This document shows positions 9,755 to 19,174 of a stretch of DNA of 64,000 bases, one piece after another. How positions within the stretch are numbered: the first letter of the stretch is position 1; each line of letters opens with the position of its first letter. The notes beneath the pieces are model-generated. The model saw nothing but the letters and a program-made list of their open reading frames with translations, was not told where the DNA came from and ran no database searches. This DNA is from Thermomonas aquatica (lineage in GTDB: Bacteria > Pseudomonadota > Gammaproteobacteria > Xanthomonadales > Xanthomonadaceae), in contig NZ_CP040871.1 of NCBI RefSeq assembly GCF_006337105.1, positions 1,550,001-1,614,000 of the forward strand, written 5' to 3'. The position numbers and the translations under genes are program-made.

Positions 9755-10309
9755 TCAAAGCTGCTCGACCACGATGTTGCGGTTGGTGTAGATGCAGATG
9801 TCGCCGGCGATGTTCAGCGCCTCGGTGGCGATGGACTTGGCGTCCAGTTCGGTATGCGCAAGCAGCGCGCGCGCCGCGGACAGCGCATACATGCCGCCGG
9901 AACCGATCGCGATCAGGCCGTCTTCCGGCTCGATCACGTCGCCGGTGCCGCTGATGATCAGCGATGTCTCGGCATCGGCCAGCGCCAGCAGCGCCTCCAG
10001 CTTGCCGAAGCGGCGCTCGGTGCGCCAATCCTTGGCGAACTCGACCGCCGCGCGCAGCAGCTGGCCGTTGTGCTTCTCCAGCTTGGCCTCGAACAATTCG
10101 AACAGGGTGAAGGCATCGGCCGCCGCGCCGGCGAACCCGGCCAGCACGCGGCCATCCTTGCCGAGCCGGCGCACCTTGCGCGCGTTGGCCTTCATCACCG
10201 TGTGGCCCAGGGTGACCTGGCCGTCGCCGGCGATCACCACCTGGCCGTTGCGGCGCACCGACACGATGGTGGTGGCGTGGAATACAGTGGGGTTCTGGCT
10301 GGGGTCCAT
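9755..10309 (-). CDS. hslV: ATP-dependent protease proteolytic subunit HslV
   Basis: A 184-residue threonine peptidase of the proteasome-like family. The catalytic threonine is in [25 protein letters not shown] and is exposed after removal of a propeptide that is longer (about 12 residues) than the one-residue form of E. coli. [14 protein letters not shown] and [14 protein letters not shown] are other family blocks. HslV forms a double hexamer capped by HslU. A heat-shock type promoter is visible upstream at 10333-10360. Confidence 0.97.
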   Translation of the reverse strand: MDPSQNPTVFHATTIVSVRRNGQVVIAGDGQVTLGHTVMKANARKVRRLGKDGRVLAGFAGAAADAFTLFELFEAKLEKHNGQLLRAAVEFAKDWRTERRFGKLEALLALADAETSLIISGTGDVIEPEDGLIAIGSGGMYALSAARALLAHTELDAKSIATEALNIAGDICIYTNRNIVVEQL

Positions 10310-10332
10310 CGTTTTCTCCGTTGGAACCGGCT

Positions 10333-10360
10333 ATGTGGGGCCGTCGGCCCCGGCTTCAAG
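10333..10360 (-). promoter_or_regulatory. sigma-32-type heat-shock promoter of hslVU
   Basis: Read on the minus strand, CTTGAAG (-35) is followed after about 13-14 bases by CCCCACAT (-10), close to the sigma-32 consensus CTTGAAA-N13-15-CCCCATNT. It ends 24 bases before the hslV start. hslVU is a heat-shock operon in other proteobacteria, which fits. Confidence 0.72.
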
Positions 10361-10376
10361 AACGGACCGCCGCCGC

Positions 10377-11399
10377 ATGGAACCACTGGTCAGCATCGCC
10401 ACCCCGGTCTGGAACACCGCCCGCTTCCTGCCGGCGGCGCTGGACAGCCTGCTGGCGCAGGACCACCCGCACTGGGAATGCCTGCTGTGGGACGATGGCT
10501 CCACCGACGGCAGCGCCGAGATCGCCGCCGAGTATTCGCGGCGCGATCCACGCTTCCGCCTGCTTGGCAATGGCCGCAACAATGGCGTCGGCATCGCCCT
10601 GTCGTCGGCGCTCGACGCCGCGCGCGGCGACTACGTCGGCGTGCTCGACGGCGACGACCTGCTGGAGCCCGATGCGCTGTCCTCGATGCTGGCGTTCATG
10701 CAGGCACGTCCGCAGCTGGGCATGGCCTATTCGCAATACGTCGAGATCGACGAGGACGGCGGCGAACTCGGCCTGGGCGGACGTTTCCGCACGCCGTATT
10801 CGCCGCAGCGGCTGCTGCTGGAATTCATGACCTACCACTTCCGCCTGGCCCGCAGCGATGCCTATCGCGCGGTCGGCGGCTTCGACCCGTCGATGGATGT
10901 CTCCGCCGACTACGATTTCTGCCTGCGCATGTCGGAACGCTACCCGGTCGAGCACCTGCCGAAATCGCTGTACCGCTACCGGATCCGCCGCACCTCGATC
11001 TCGCAAGGCAGCCGGCTGCGGCAGGTGCGCGCCAGCTTCGCCGCCGCGCAGCGCGCGGTGCAGCGGCGCGGGATGGACCGCGATTACGCGTTTTCGCTGG
11101 GCCTGCGCGCCCGCCACGTGCTGCGGCCGAAACCGGCAGCGGGCGCGGACCCGGCAGGCGCTCCCGGCGCGAACGACCCGGACGCCGAACAATGCCTGCG
11201 CCTGTCGCCGCCCTTCGATCCCGCCAACGCATCGCACGCGCACGACTGGGCGCAGCAGGTCGAGGACCACTACAACGCCTTCGTTGCCGATGCACAGCGG
11301 CGCGGGCTGGAGGCACGCTACGATTGCGCGCTGGAGATCGACAGCTGGCACATCCTGCAGCCGTTGCGGCCGTTCGGTGGCGCCGGCAATTGGCGCTAG
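10377..11399 (+). CDS. glycosyltransferase family 2
   Basis: A 340-residue GT-A fold enzyme: VSIATPVWNTARFLPAALDSLLAQ at the N-terminus, the nucleotide-sugar site LLWDDGSTDGS, the metal-binding LDGDDLLEP (DxD-like) and the acceptor-side FDPSMDVSADYDFCLRM with a catalytic acidic ED-like pair. The remaining 120 residues do not resemble a known domain. Donor and acceptor cannot be told from the sequence. It is divergent from hslV, and the start is the first ATG after the promoter region. No other polysaccharide gene is nearby. Confidence 0.85.
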   Translation: MEPLVSIATPVWNTARFLPAALDSLLAQDHPHWECLLWDDGSTDGSAEIAAEYSRRDPRFRLLGNGRNNGVGIALSSALDAARGDYVGVLDGDDLLEPDALSSMLAFMQARPQLGMAYSQYVEIDEDGGELGLGGRFRTPYSPQRLLLEFMTYHFRLARSDAYRAVGGFDPSMDVSADYDFCLRMSERYPVEHLPKSLYRYRIRRTSISQGSRLRQVRASFAAAQRAVQRRGMDRDYAFSLGLRARHVLRPKPAAGADPAGAPGANDPDAEQCLRLSPPFDPANASHAHDWAQQVEDHYNAFVADAQRRGLEARYDCALEIDSWHILQPLRPFGGAGNWR

Positions 11400-11449
11400 A
11401 TCAAGCGCATCTCGTTAGCCGCAACGGCCCGCGCGAGGCGTTCATCGCA

Positions 11450-12334
11450 TCACGGCTTGCGCTTCGCCCGCGGATGCGCAGCGTCGTAGACCTTGGCCAG
11501 GTGCTGGAAGTCGAGGTGGGTGTAGATCTGGGTGGTGGCGATGTCGGCATGCCCCAGCAGTTCCTGCACGCCACGCAGGTCGCCGGAGGATTCCAGCATG
11601 TGGCTGGCGAAGCTGTGCCGCAGCAGGTGCGGGTGCACGCGCTTGTACACCCCGCGCTGCATGGCGATCTGCTTCATCCGTAGCTGCACCGCGCGTGAGC
11701 TGATTTGCCTGCCGCCGCGGCCCGGGAACACGAAACCGGCCGGCTCGCCGCCGGATTCGACCCGCCATTCCTGCAACGCATTGCGTGCGTGCGAGCCCAC
11801 CGGCACCACGCGCTGCTTGCCGCCCTTGCCGAACACGCTGACCAGGCCCTGGGCGAAGTCGAGGTCGCTCCATCTCAGCGCGCACACCTCGGACAGGCGC
11901 AGGCCGGAGGAATAGAACAACTCCAGCAACGCGCGATCGCGCAAGCCCAGCGGCGCATCGGTGGCGACTTCCACCAGCTGCACGGCTTCGTCGACGTCGA
12001 GCACCTGCGGCAGCTTGCGCGGCGCCTTGGGCGCGCGGATCGCCTCGGCGGGGCTGGCGGCGATGCGGCCCAGCTTCAGCAGCCAGCGATAGAAACTGCG
12101 GCAGGCCGAGAGCCGGCGTTGCAGGCTCTTCGGCGACAGGCCGCGACGATGCTCCGAAGCCACGAACTGGCGCAGCTCCTCGCCGCTCAGCGCAAGCACG
12201 TCGCGCGATTGCGCCTTCGCCCATGCGTTCAACGAGGACAGATCCCGGCGATACGCATCCAGCGTGTGCGCGGAGGTGCGGCGCTCGACCGCGAGGTGCG
12301 ACAGGAACGCCTCGACCGGGCCGGTCGCGTTCAT
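11450..12334 (-). CDS. xerC: tyrosine recombinase XerC
   Basis: A 294-residue tyrosine recombinase that, with XerD, resolves chromosome dimers at dif. The N-terminal SAM-like DNA-binding domain ([26 protein letters not shown]) precedes the catalytic domain with Arg in [14 protein letters not shown], Lys in [17 protein letters not shown], the late His in [14 protein letters not shown] and the Tyr nucleophile in that same segment. It ends a block lptM-dapF-DUF484-xerC, the arrangement usual for chromosomal xerC and unlike that of phage integrases. Confidence 0.95.
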   Translation of the reverse strand: MNATGPVEAFLSHLAVERRTSAHTLDAYRRDLSSLNAWAKAQSRDVLALSGEELRQFVASEHRRGLSPKSLQRRLSACRSFYRWLLKLGRIAASPAEAIRAPKAPRKLPQVLDVDEAVQLVEVATDAPLGLRDRALLELFYSSGLRLSEVCALRWSDLDFAQGLVSVFGKGGKQRVVPVGSHARNALQEWRVESGGEPAGFVFPGRGGRQISSRAVQLRMKQIAMQRGVYKRVHPHLLRHSFASHMLESSGDLRGVQELLGHADIATTQIYTHLDFQHLAKVYDAAHPRAKRKP

Positions 12335-12335
12335 G

Positions 12336-13022
12336 TCATCCGCGGAAACGCTGCAGCCCCGCCGCCAGCGCCTCGCCCATCATGCGCAGGAACAGCGTGC
12401 CCATGCCGGGGAAGAAGCGGTTGGGATCGCGGCTGCCGACCGCGACCAGGCCGATGCCCGGCAACACCAGCAGCGCCGAACTCTGCACGTCTTCCGCGCG
12501 CAGGCCGTACAGCAATGCGTTCTTGTCCGGATGCAGGCGGCCGCACACCGGCTCGCCGCCGGCCGCCATCAGGTCGCGGAAACCGGACAGTCGCGGATCG
12601 TCCTCGCCGATCACCTGCAGCCACTCGGCATCGTCGACGCCGTCGACCGCATGGAAGGACACGATCCGCACCAGGTCGCCCTGGAAGTCTTCCGCCAGCG
12701 TCGCCGCCATCGCACGCAGGGTGTCGGCGGCGCTGTCCTGCTTCATCAGCGCCAGGGTCAGCTGGTGGGTGCGCACCGCGAGGCGCTCGTTCTCCTGCGC
12801 GTTGCCGAACAGTTCCTGCAGCCGCCGCGACAGCTCGCGGTTCTTGTCGCGCAGCACGTCCAGCTGGTAGCTGGCCAGCGACGCGGCCGGGCCGTTCTCG
12901 CGCGGCACCACCAGGGTCAGGGCGAGGTCGGGGAATTGCTGCAGGAAGGATGGATGCCGGCGCAGCCAGGCCGCCACTTCGTGCGCACCGAGCTTCTCGG
13001 CATTGTCGAAACCGTTCGTCAC
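12336..13022 (-). CDS. DUF484 family protein
   Basis: A 228-residue protein of the DUF484 family, found between dapF and xerC in many gammaproteobacteria. The N-terminal [22 protein letters not shown] block and a coiled-coil region are followed by a GAF-like fold ending in [39 protein letters not shown]. The biochemical role is not established. It begins 9 bases after the dapF stop and is separated from xerC by one base, so it is clearly in the same operon. Confidence 0.9.
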   Translation of the reverse strand: MTNGFDNAEKLGAHEVAAWLRRHPSFLQQFPDLALTLVVPRENGPAASLASYQLDVLRDKNRELSRRLQELFGNAQENERLAVRTHQLTLALMKQDSAADTLRAMAATLAEDFQGDLVRIVSFHAVDGVDDAEWLQVIGEDDPRLSGFRDLMAAGGEPVCGRLHPDKNALLYGLRAEDVQSSALLVLPGIGLVAVGSRDPNRFFPGMGTLFLRMMGEALAAGLQRFRG

Positions 13023-13031
13023 TACGAGCCC

Positions 13032-13868
13032 CTAGGAAAGAATGCTGCCTTCGAAAACGAAGGCGGTCGGACCGCCCATGCGGATGCGGCCATCGGTTCG
13101 ATCGATGCGGATGCGCAGGGTGCCGCCGGGCAATTCCACCGCGATCTCGCGCTCTGCGTCGATCCGCCCGCGTCGCGCCAGCGACGCCACCGCCGCGCAG
13201 GCGCCGCTGCCGCAGGCCAGGGTCTCGCCGACGCCGCGCTCGAACACGCGCAGGCGGATGCGATCGCGCGACACGACCTCGGCGAAACCGACGTTGACCG
13301 ACTCCGGGAAGGCGAGGCTCGCCTGCATGGCCGGCCCGAGTTCGGCCACTGGCGCGGTCGCCACGTCCGCCGCCTCGATCACCGCATGCGGGTTGCCCAT
13401 CGAGACCGCACCGAAGCGGACCGCGATGCCGTCGATGTCCAGCGTGTATTCGTCCTGCGCCACGTGCCAGCCGCGCAGCGGCACGGCCTCCGGCAGGAAA
13501 CCCGGCGCGCCCATGTCGATGACGAAGCCGCCCTGCGCGTCGCGCGCGACCTCGTGCCGGCCGGCCGGGCTGTCGATGGCGAAGCCGCCGTTCGCCGGCG
13601 CCGCGCCATCGCGCAGCAGCCAGGCGGCGATGCAGCGCGCGCCGTTGCCGCATTGCCGCGCGGCCGAGCCATCCGAATTCCAGATGCGGTAGGACGCCAC
13701 CGCGCCCTCGCTGCGCGGCGCTTCGACGGTCAGCAACTGGTCGCAGCCGACGCCCAGGTGGCGGTCGGCGATGCGCGCGCACTGCGCGGCATCCGGCGGC
13801 GCGCGGCCATCGCGCAGGTCGAGCACGACGAAGTCGTTGCCCGCGCCGTGCATCTTCGAGAAACGCAT
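13032..13868 (-). CDS. dapF: diaminopimelate epimerase
   Basis: A 278-residue enzyme that converts LL- to meso-diaminopimelate for lysine and peptidoglycan synthesis. It has the start [17 protein letters not shown], the first catalytic cysteine in [14 protein letters not shown] and the second in [15 protein letters not shown], each with the expected Gly/Asn surroundings, plus the SMGNPHAV block. Both cysteines are intact. It lies 6 bases downstream of the small lipoprotein gene lptM. Confidence 0.97.
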   Translation of the reverse strand: MRFSKMHGAGNDFVVLDLRDGRAPPDAAQCARIADRHLGVGCDQLLTVEAPRSEGAVASYRIWNSDGSAARQCGNGARCIAAWLLRDGAAPANGGFAIDSPAGRHEVARDAQGGFVIDMGAPGFLPEAVPLRGWHVAQDEYTLDIDGIAVRFGAVSMGNPHAVIEAADVATAPVAELGPAMQASLAFPESVNVGFAEVVSRDRIRLRVFERGVGETLACGSGACAAVASLARRGRIDAEREIAVELPGGTLRIRIDRTDGRIRMGGPTAFVFEGSILS

Positions 13869-13874
13869 GCGGCT

Positions 13875-14042
13875 TCAGCCTGCCGGCGTGCCGGACTCGG
13901 TCTTCGCGGGTTCGGCGGCGGGCTGTGCGGCGGGCGCGGGCGCGGCGGCCGGCTTGGCGTCCGGCATCACCAGCGGACCCTTGTTGCCGCAGGCGGCCAG
14001 CAGGCAGAGCAGGAACGAGGCGAGTGCGATGCGCTTGATCAT
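13875..14042 (-). CDS. lptM: small outer-membrane lipoprotein LptM (YifL-like)
   Basis: A 55-residue protein with a type II signal peptide: MIKRIALASFLL then the lipobox LLAAC, followed by GNKGPLVMPD, the signature of the LptM/YifL family that assists LptD assembly in E. coli. The rest is Ala/Pro-rich (PAAAPAPAAQPAAEPAK). Position directly before dapF is the conserved one. The ATG at 14042 gives the complete signal peptide. Confidence 0.88.
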   Translation of the reverse strand: MIKRIALASFLLCLLAACGNKGPLVMPDAKPAAAPAPAAQPAAEPAKTESGTPAG

Positions 14043-14068
14043 GGCCGGCAGTGTACCCGCGGCTCCGC

Positions 14069-14428
14069 TCACTGTCGCGGCTCCGGGCGACGCCACAGCC
14101 ACAGCGCCACGCAGGCCATGATCGCGGTGCCGGTGGCGGCCATCCACCACTTCGGCGCGGTCAGGAACATCACCAGCGCGCACAGCGCCATCATGCCGAT
14201 GGCCAGCCGCTTGGCGCGGCGCGAGACCGCGCCTTCGCGCTCCCAATCGCGGATCACCGGCCCGAACTGGCGATGCGCCAGCAGCCAGTCGCGCAGGCGC
14301 TGCGAACCGCGCGCGGCGGCGAACGCGGCGAGCAGCACGAACGGCACCGTCGGCAGGCCCGGCACCACGATGCCGACGATGCCGATGCCGAGGCTGGCGT
14401 AGGCCAGCAGCCACCAGAACCAGCGCAT
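14069..14428 (-). CDS. DUF454 (YbaN-like) inner-membrane protein
   Basis: A 119-residue protein with four hydrophobic segments and the DUF454 signature GIVGIVVPGLPTVPFVLLAAFAAARGS followed by LRDWLLAHRQFGPVIRDWE. The family is widespread and uncharacterised. It lies 26 bases upstream of lptM on the same strand and may open that operon. Confidence 0.85.
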   Translation of the reverse strand: MRWFWWLLAYASLGIGIVGIVVPGLPTVPFVLLAAFAAARGSQRLRDWLLAHRQFGPVIRDWEREGAVSRRAKRLAIGMMALCALVMFLTAPKWWMAATGTAIMACVALWLWRRPEPRQ

Positions 14429-14452
14429 GCACGCGCCGCCGTCGGCGAGGGC

Positions 14453-16615
14453 TTACTTGCGCTCGCCCACGCCGAGCTGGTCGAGCATGAAGGAATACAT
14501 CTCCGCCTGCTCGCGATAGCGGCGGAAACGGCCGGACTTGCCGCCGTGGCCGGCTTCCATGTTGATCCGGAACACCACCGGTTCCTTCGAGGTGTTGAGG
14601 TCGCGCAGGCGCGCCACGTACTTCGCCGGCTCCCAGTACTGCACCTGCGAATCCCACAGGCCGGTGCCGACGAAGGTGGCCGGATAGGCCTGCTGCTTCA
14701 GGTTGTCGTACGGCGAGTAGGTGAGCATGTAGTCGTAGAATTTCTTCTGCTCGGGGTTGCCCCACTCGTCGTATTCGTTGGTGGTCAACGGGATGCTGGG
14801 ATCCAGCATGGTGGTCACCACGTCGACGAACGGCACCTGCGAGAGGATCACCCGGTACTTGTCCGGCGCCATGTTCCCGATCGCGCCCATCAGCAGGCCG
14901 CCGGCGCTGCCGCCGAGCGCGGCGACGCGATCCTTCGCCGCATAGCCTTGCTTCACCAGGTCGTCGGTGACGTCGATGAAGTCGGTGAAGGTGTTCTTCT
15001 TGTGCAGCAGCTTGCCGTCCTCGTACCAGGCGCGGCCCATTTCCTGGCCGCCGCGGATGTGCGCCAGCGCATACACCATGCCGCGGTCGAGCAGGCTGAC
15101 CGTGGTCACCGAGAAGCCCGGATCCATCGACGCGCCATAGCTGCCGTAGCCGTACTGCAGCATCGCCGCCTTGCCGTTCTTCTCGAAGCCCTTCCTGTAG
15201 ACGATCGAGACCGGGACCTTGACGCCGTCGCGCGCGGTCGCCCACACCCGCTCGGTGACGTAGTTGGCCGGGTCGTAGCCCGGCACCGGCTGGCGCTTCA
15301 GCTCACGGCGTTCGCCGGTCTTGATGTTCAGCTCATAGGTCGTCGCCGGCATCGCCAGCGAGGTGTAGCTGTAGCGCAGCCAGTCGGTATCGGTTTCGGC
15401 ATTGACGTCGAGGCCCATCGAATAGGCGGTCTCGTCAGCCTTCACGTATTCGGAGCCGCCGTCGCCGCGCAGCACGCGCACGCGCTCCAGCCCGCCGGAA
15501 CGCTCGGCCACCGCGGCGAAGCCGTCGAACAGCTCGATGCCCTCGATGAACACCTGCGGGTCGTGCGCGATCCAGTCCCGCCAGTCCTTGCGCGAGGCGC
15601 TGCCGTCGGCGGCGGTGACGATCTTGAAGTTGGTCGCGCCGCCATCGTTGGTGCGGATCACCCAGCGGCCGCCGAAGTGGTCGGCATCGTATTCGACGTC
15701 GCGCGCGCGCGGCGCCAGCACCTTGAACTCGCCCGGGTCCGCCGCCGAGGCGTAGCGGGTCTCGTTGGAGACGGTGCTGTCCATCCCGATCACGATGAAC
15801 TTGTCGTCGCGGGTGCGGCCGACGCCCATGTAGAAGGTGTCGTCCTTCTCCTCGTAGACCAGCACGTCGTCCTTCGGATCGGTGCCGAGTATGTGCTTCT
15901 TCACCCTGGTGCTGAGCAGGGTCTCGGGATCGTTCTCGATGTAGAAGAAGGTCTTGTTGTCGTCCGCCCACACGCCGTAGCCGGCGGTGCCGGGGATCGC
16001 ATCGGCCAGGGTTTCGCCGGTTTCGAGGTTCTTGACGCGCAGAGTGTACTGGCGGCGGCCATTGGTGTCGTCGCCGTAGACCATCAGCCGGTTGTCCTGG
16101 CTGACGTTGCGCCCGCTGACCGCGTAGTAGTCCTTGCCCGCGGCCAGCGCGTTGACGTCCAGCAGCACCTCTTCGCCGGCGAAGTCGGCGGCCTCGTTGG
16201 CGCGCTGGATCGACACCGCGCCGATGCCCGCGGCATCGCGGCGACGGGCGTAGATCGGGTAATCCTTGCCGGCCTCGAAGCGTCCGTAATACCACCAGCC
16301 GCGTTCGCGGAACGGCACCGAGGCGTCGTCCTGCTTGATGCGCGCCACGATCTCGTCGTACAGCGTGTCCTGCACCGGCTTCAGTGGCGCCAGCAGCGCG
16401 TCCGCGTAGGCGTTCTCCGCCTTCAGGTAGGCCAGCATGGCCGGGTTCTTGCGGTTGTCGTCGCGCAGCCAGTAGTACTCGTCCTGGCGCTCGGCGCCGA
16501 ACGGGGCCTTCACCACGTGCGGCTGCTTCGCCACGTCGGGCGGGGCGGGGAGGTCGGCGGCGAAGGCGTTCAGGCTCATCAGGGCAAGGGCGAAGGCGAT
16601 GGAGGTCGGTTTCAT
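14453..16615 (-). CDS. exported oligopeptidase B-like S9 peptidase
   Basis: A 720-residue prolyl-oligopeptidase-family serine peptidase. Residues 1-19 form a signal peptide ending AFAAD, so unlike cytosolic PtrB of E. coli it is probably periplasmic or secreted. The beta-propeller covers about 40-430. The hydrolase domain has the nucleophile in GGSAGGLLMG, the Asp near LWDSQVQY and the His in EAGHGGKSGR, with the oligopeptidase B-like QEMGRAWYEDGK segment. Basic-residue preference is inferred from that subfamily. A second S9 enzyme follows upstream. Confidence 0.88.
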   Translation of the reverse strand: MKPTSIAFALALMSLNAFAADLPAPPDVAKQPHVVKAPFGAERQDEYYWLRDDNRKNPAMLAYLKAENAYADALLAPLKPVQDTLYDEIVARIKQDDASVPFRERGWWYYGRFEAGKDYPIYARRRDAAGIGAVSIQRANEAADFAGEEVLLDVNALAAGKDYYAVSGRNVSQDNRLMVYGDDTNGRRQYTLRVKNLETGETLADAIPGTAGYGVWADDNKTFFYIENDPETLLSTRVKKHILGTDPKDDVLVYEEKDDTFYMGVGRTRDDKFIVIGMDSTVSNETRYASAADPGEFKVLAPRARDVEYDADHFGGRWVIRTNDGGATNFKIVTAADGSASRKDWRDWIAHDPQVFIEGIELFDGFAAVAERSGGLERVRVLRGDGGSEYVKADETAYSMGLDVNAETDTDWLRYSYTSLAMPATTYELNIKTGERRELKRQPVPGYDPANYVTERVWATARDGVKVPVSIVYRKGFEKNGKAAMLQYGYGSYGASMDPGFSVTTVSLLDRGMVYALAHIRGGQEMGRAWYEDGKLLHKKNTFTDFIDVTDDLVKQGYAAKDRVAALGGSAGGLLMGAIGNMAPDKYRVILSQVPFVDVVTTMLDPSIPLTTNEYDEWGNPEQKKFYDYMLTYSPYDNLKQQAYPATFVGTGLWDSQVQYWEPAKYVARLRDLNTSKEPVVFRINMEAGHGGKSGRFRRYREQAEMYSFMLDQLGVGERK

Positions 16616-16678
16616 GGATGGGGCTCCGGTGCGCGGATTGCAACGAAGGCCGGCCCGGCAGCAGCGGGCCGGAGCCGC

Positions 16679-18769
16679 TTATTTCGTGAGTTGCTGCCAG
16701 AGGAAGGTGTAGGACAGCGCGTTCATGTGCGCGGACTGCGCATTGTTGGCCGCGCCGCCGTGGCCGCCCTCGATGTTCTCGTAGTAGCGCACGTTTTTGC
16801 CGGCGGCTTCCATCTTCGCCATCATCTTGCGCGCATGGCCGGGGTGCACGCGGTCGTCCTTGGTCGAGGTGGTGAACAGCGTCGCCGGGTAATCCTTGTT
16901 CGCATCGAACAGGTGGTAGGGCGAGAAGGTCTGGATGAACGACCAGTCGCTGGTGTCCGGATCGCCGTATTCGGCCATCCACGAGGCGCCGGCCAGCAGG
17001 TGGCTGTAGCGCTTCATGTCGAGCAGCGGCACCTGCACCACGATCGCGCCGAACTTCTCCGGGTATTGCGTGAGCATGTTGCCCATCAGCAGGCCGCCGT
17101 TGCTGCCGCCCATGGTGCCGAGGTGCCTGGGCGAGGTGATCTTGCGCGCGACCAGGTCGTCGGCGATCGCGGCGAAGTCCTCGTAGGCCTTGTGACGATT
17201 GGCCTTCAGCGCGGCCTGGTGCCAGCGCGGCCCGTATTCGCCGCCGCCGCGGATATTGGCCAGCGCGTACACGCCGCCCTTCTCCAGCCAGGCCTTGCCG
17301 ATGCTGCCGGAGTACGACGGCGTCATCGACACCTCGAAGCCGCCGTAGCCGTACAGCAGGGTCGGCGCCTTGCCGTCGAACTTCAGCGCCTTCGGGCGCA
17401 CCAGGAAGTACGGGACCTTGGTGCCGTCCTTGCTGGTGGCGAAGTGCTGCTCGATCACGTCCTTCGACCCGTCGAAGAACACCGGGTTGGACTTCAGCAC
17501 TTCCGGCTTGCTGCCCAGTTCCGCGATGGACAGCGTGGTCGGGGTGAGGAAGTCGGTGGCGGTCAGCCACACCGCATTGCTGTCGTCGGCATCCACCGCG
17601 CCGACGCCGATGGTGCCGATAGTCGGCGCGCCGACGAAGTCGTTCTTCGCCCATTCCACCTTGCCAGGAGTCAGCACGTACAGGCGGTTCTTGACGTCCT
17701 CCATCACGTTCAGGACCAGGTGGTCCTTGGTCCAGGTGTAACCCGCCAGCGAGGACTTGTCGGTCGGCTCGAACAGCGCGGTGAAGTCGCGCTTGCCGGC
17801 CATGAAGTCGTTGAAGTTGGTCGCGATCAGCGCGCCGGGCTTGTACGTCTTGCCATCGGCTTCATACGGCTCGCGCAGTTCCAGCAGCAGCCAGTCCTTG
17901 TGCACGCCCTTCTGCGCGGAATTCGGCGCATCGACCTTCGCCAGGCTTCCATCCTTGTTCCGCAGGTACAGCTCGTCGTTGTAGAAGGCGAGCGTGCGGT
18001 TGACGAAATCGCGCTCGTACCCCGGCGCGTGGTCGTGGCCGGCGCTGATGTACATGTCGCCCGGCTTGCCCTCGTACACCGTCTGCGCGGCGGACATCGG
18101 CGTGCCGCGCTTCCATTCCTTGACGATGTTCGGATAGCCGGAACTGGTGGTGCTGCCCGGGCCGAAGTCGGTGAACACGTAGACCGTGTCGCGATCGATC
18201 CAGCCCAGCCCGCCCTTGGCTTCCGCGCGGAAGAACCCGTCCTGCACGAACTGCTTGGTCCTGAGGTCGAACTCGCGGGTGACGTCGGCATCCGAACCGC
18301 CGGGCGACAGCGCGATCAGGCAGCGCTCGTACTCCGGCTTCAGGCAGTCGGCGCCGTGCCAGACCCATTTCGCGCCCTCCGCCTTGTTCAGCGCGTCGAG
18401 GTCGAGCACGGTTTCCCACTGCGGCTGCGGCTTGCGGTATTCCGCCAGCGTGGTGCGCCGCCACAGGCCGCGCTCGTGTTGCTTGTCCTTCCAGAAGTTG
18501 TAGTAGTGGTCGCCGATCTTCTCGACGCCGGGGATCTTGGCGTCCGAATCGAGGATGGCGAGGATCGCCGCCTCGAGCCGCTTGAACTCCGGCGTGCCGG
18601 CGATCTCCGCCTCGGCCTTGGCGTTGCGCGCCTTCACCCAATCCAGCGACTTCTCGCCCTGCACGTCTTCCAGCCAGGCATAGGGATCGTCGCTTGGCGG
18701 GGTCTGCGCGGCAGCGCCGCCGGCGATGGCGAGGCCGGCGATCAGGCAGGCGTTGGACAGCTGGGACAT
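16679..18769 (-). CDS. exported prolyl oligopeptidase family serine peptidase
   Basis: A 696-residue S9A-type enzyme with a signal peptide (MSQLSNACLIAGLAIAGGAAAQ). DDPYAWLEDVQGEKSLDWV is the usual N-terminal block, the propeller follows, and the C-terminal hydrolase has nucleophile Ser in GGSNGGLLMGN, Asp in TSTKDDRVHPGHARKM and His in EGGHGGAANN. It differs from the neighbouring oligopeptidase B-like enzyme and is not a recent copy. The ATG at 18769 gives the signal peptide; an upstream in-frame extension is Ala/Arg-rich and not protein-like. Confidence 0.88.
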   Translation of the reverse strand: MSQLSNACLIAGLAIAGGAAAQTPPSDDPYAWLEDVQGEKSLDWVKARNAKAEAEIAGTPEFKRLEAAILAILDSDAKIPGVEKIGDHYYNFWKDKQHERGLWRRTTLAEYRKPQPQWETVLDLDALNKAEGAKWVWHGADCLKPEYERCLIALSPGGSDADVTREFDLRTKQFVQDGFFRAEAKGGLGWIDRDTVYVFTDFGPGSTTSSGYPNIVKEWKRGTPMSAAQTVYEGKPGDMYISAGHDHAPGYERDFVNRTLAFYNDELYLRNKDGSLAKVDAPNSAQKGVHKDWLLLELREPYEADGKTYKPGALIATNFNDFMAGKRDFTALFEPTDKSSLAGYTWTKDHLVLNVMEDVKNRLYVLTPGKVEWAKNDFVGAPTIGTIGVGAVDADDSNAVWLTATDFLTPTTLSIAELGSKPEVLKSNPVFFDGSKDVIEQHFATSKDGTKVPYFLVRPKALKFDGKAPTLLYGYGGFEVSMTPSYSGSIGKAWLEKGGVYALANIRGGGEYGPRWHQAALKANRHKAYEDFAAIADDLVARKITSPRHLGTMGGSNGGLLMGNMLTQYPEKFGAIVVQVPLLDMKRYSHLLAGASWMAEYGDPDTSDWSFIQTFSPYHLFDANKDYPATLFTTSTKDDRVHPGHARKMMAKMEAAGKNVRYYENIEGGHGGAANNAQSAHMNALSYTFLWQQLTK

Positions 18770-18840
18770 GGCGCGCTCCGGGCGGAATCGTGGATCCGGA
18801 ACGCTAGCACAGGGCCCTCGGCCGCCAATGTGCCATCCGC

Positions 18841-19113
18841 TCAGGCGCGGCGCGCCGCCCGCAGCGGCGACATGGCGCGGTGCATCCGCCGCCTGTGCGC
18901 CTGCGCGCGACGGCGGCGCGGCAAGCGCAGCGCGACATCCGGCAGCGGGAAGCCGCGCAGGCTCCACCAGGCCGCCAACGGCATGCCGACCAGCCACAGC
19001 GGCAGCCAGCCCAGCCATTGCGAACTGCCGCGTGCGGCCGGGAACAGCAGGACGGCCAGGGTGCCGAGGATCACGGCGTGGCGGAGGATGGCATCAAGCT
19101 GTTCGCGGGTCAT
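18841..19113 (-). CDS. small membrane protein
   Basis: A 90-residue protein with two predicted membrane segments (HAVILGTLAVLLFPAA and WLPLWLVGMPLAAWWSL) and a very basic C-terminal tail (RLPRRRRAQAHRRRMHRAM) that would face the cytoplasm. No family recognised. It is alone between two larger genes on the same strand. Confidence 0.55.
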   Translation of the reverse strand: MTREQLDAILRHAVILGTLAVLLFPAARGSSQWLGWLPLWLVGMPLAAWWSLRGFPLPDVALRLPRRRRAQAHRRRMHRAMSPLRAARRA

Positions 19114-19174
19114 GGCGGCGCTCCGTTCGGGTTGCCTGCAGCTTGCGCAGGCACCTTCTCACGGGCTGCGACGC

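Noticed and set aside
11450..12334. Phage or island integrase
   Set aside because: The tyrosine recombinase lies in the conserved lptM-dapF-DUF484-xerC block and matches XerC, so it is a housekeeping gene.
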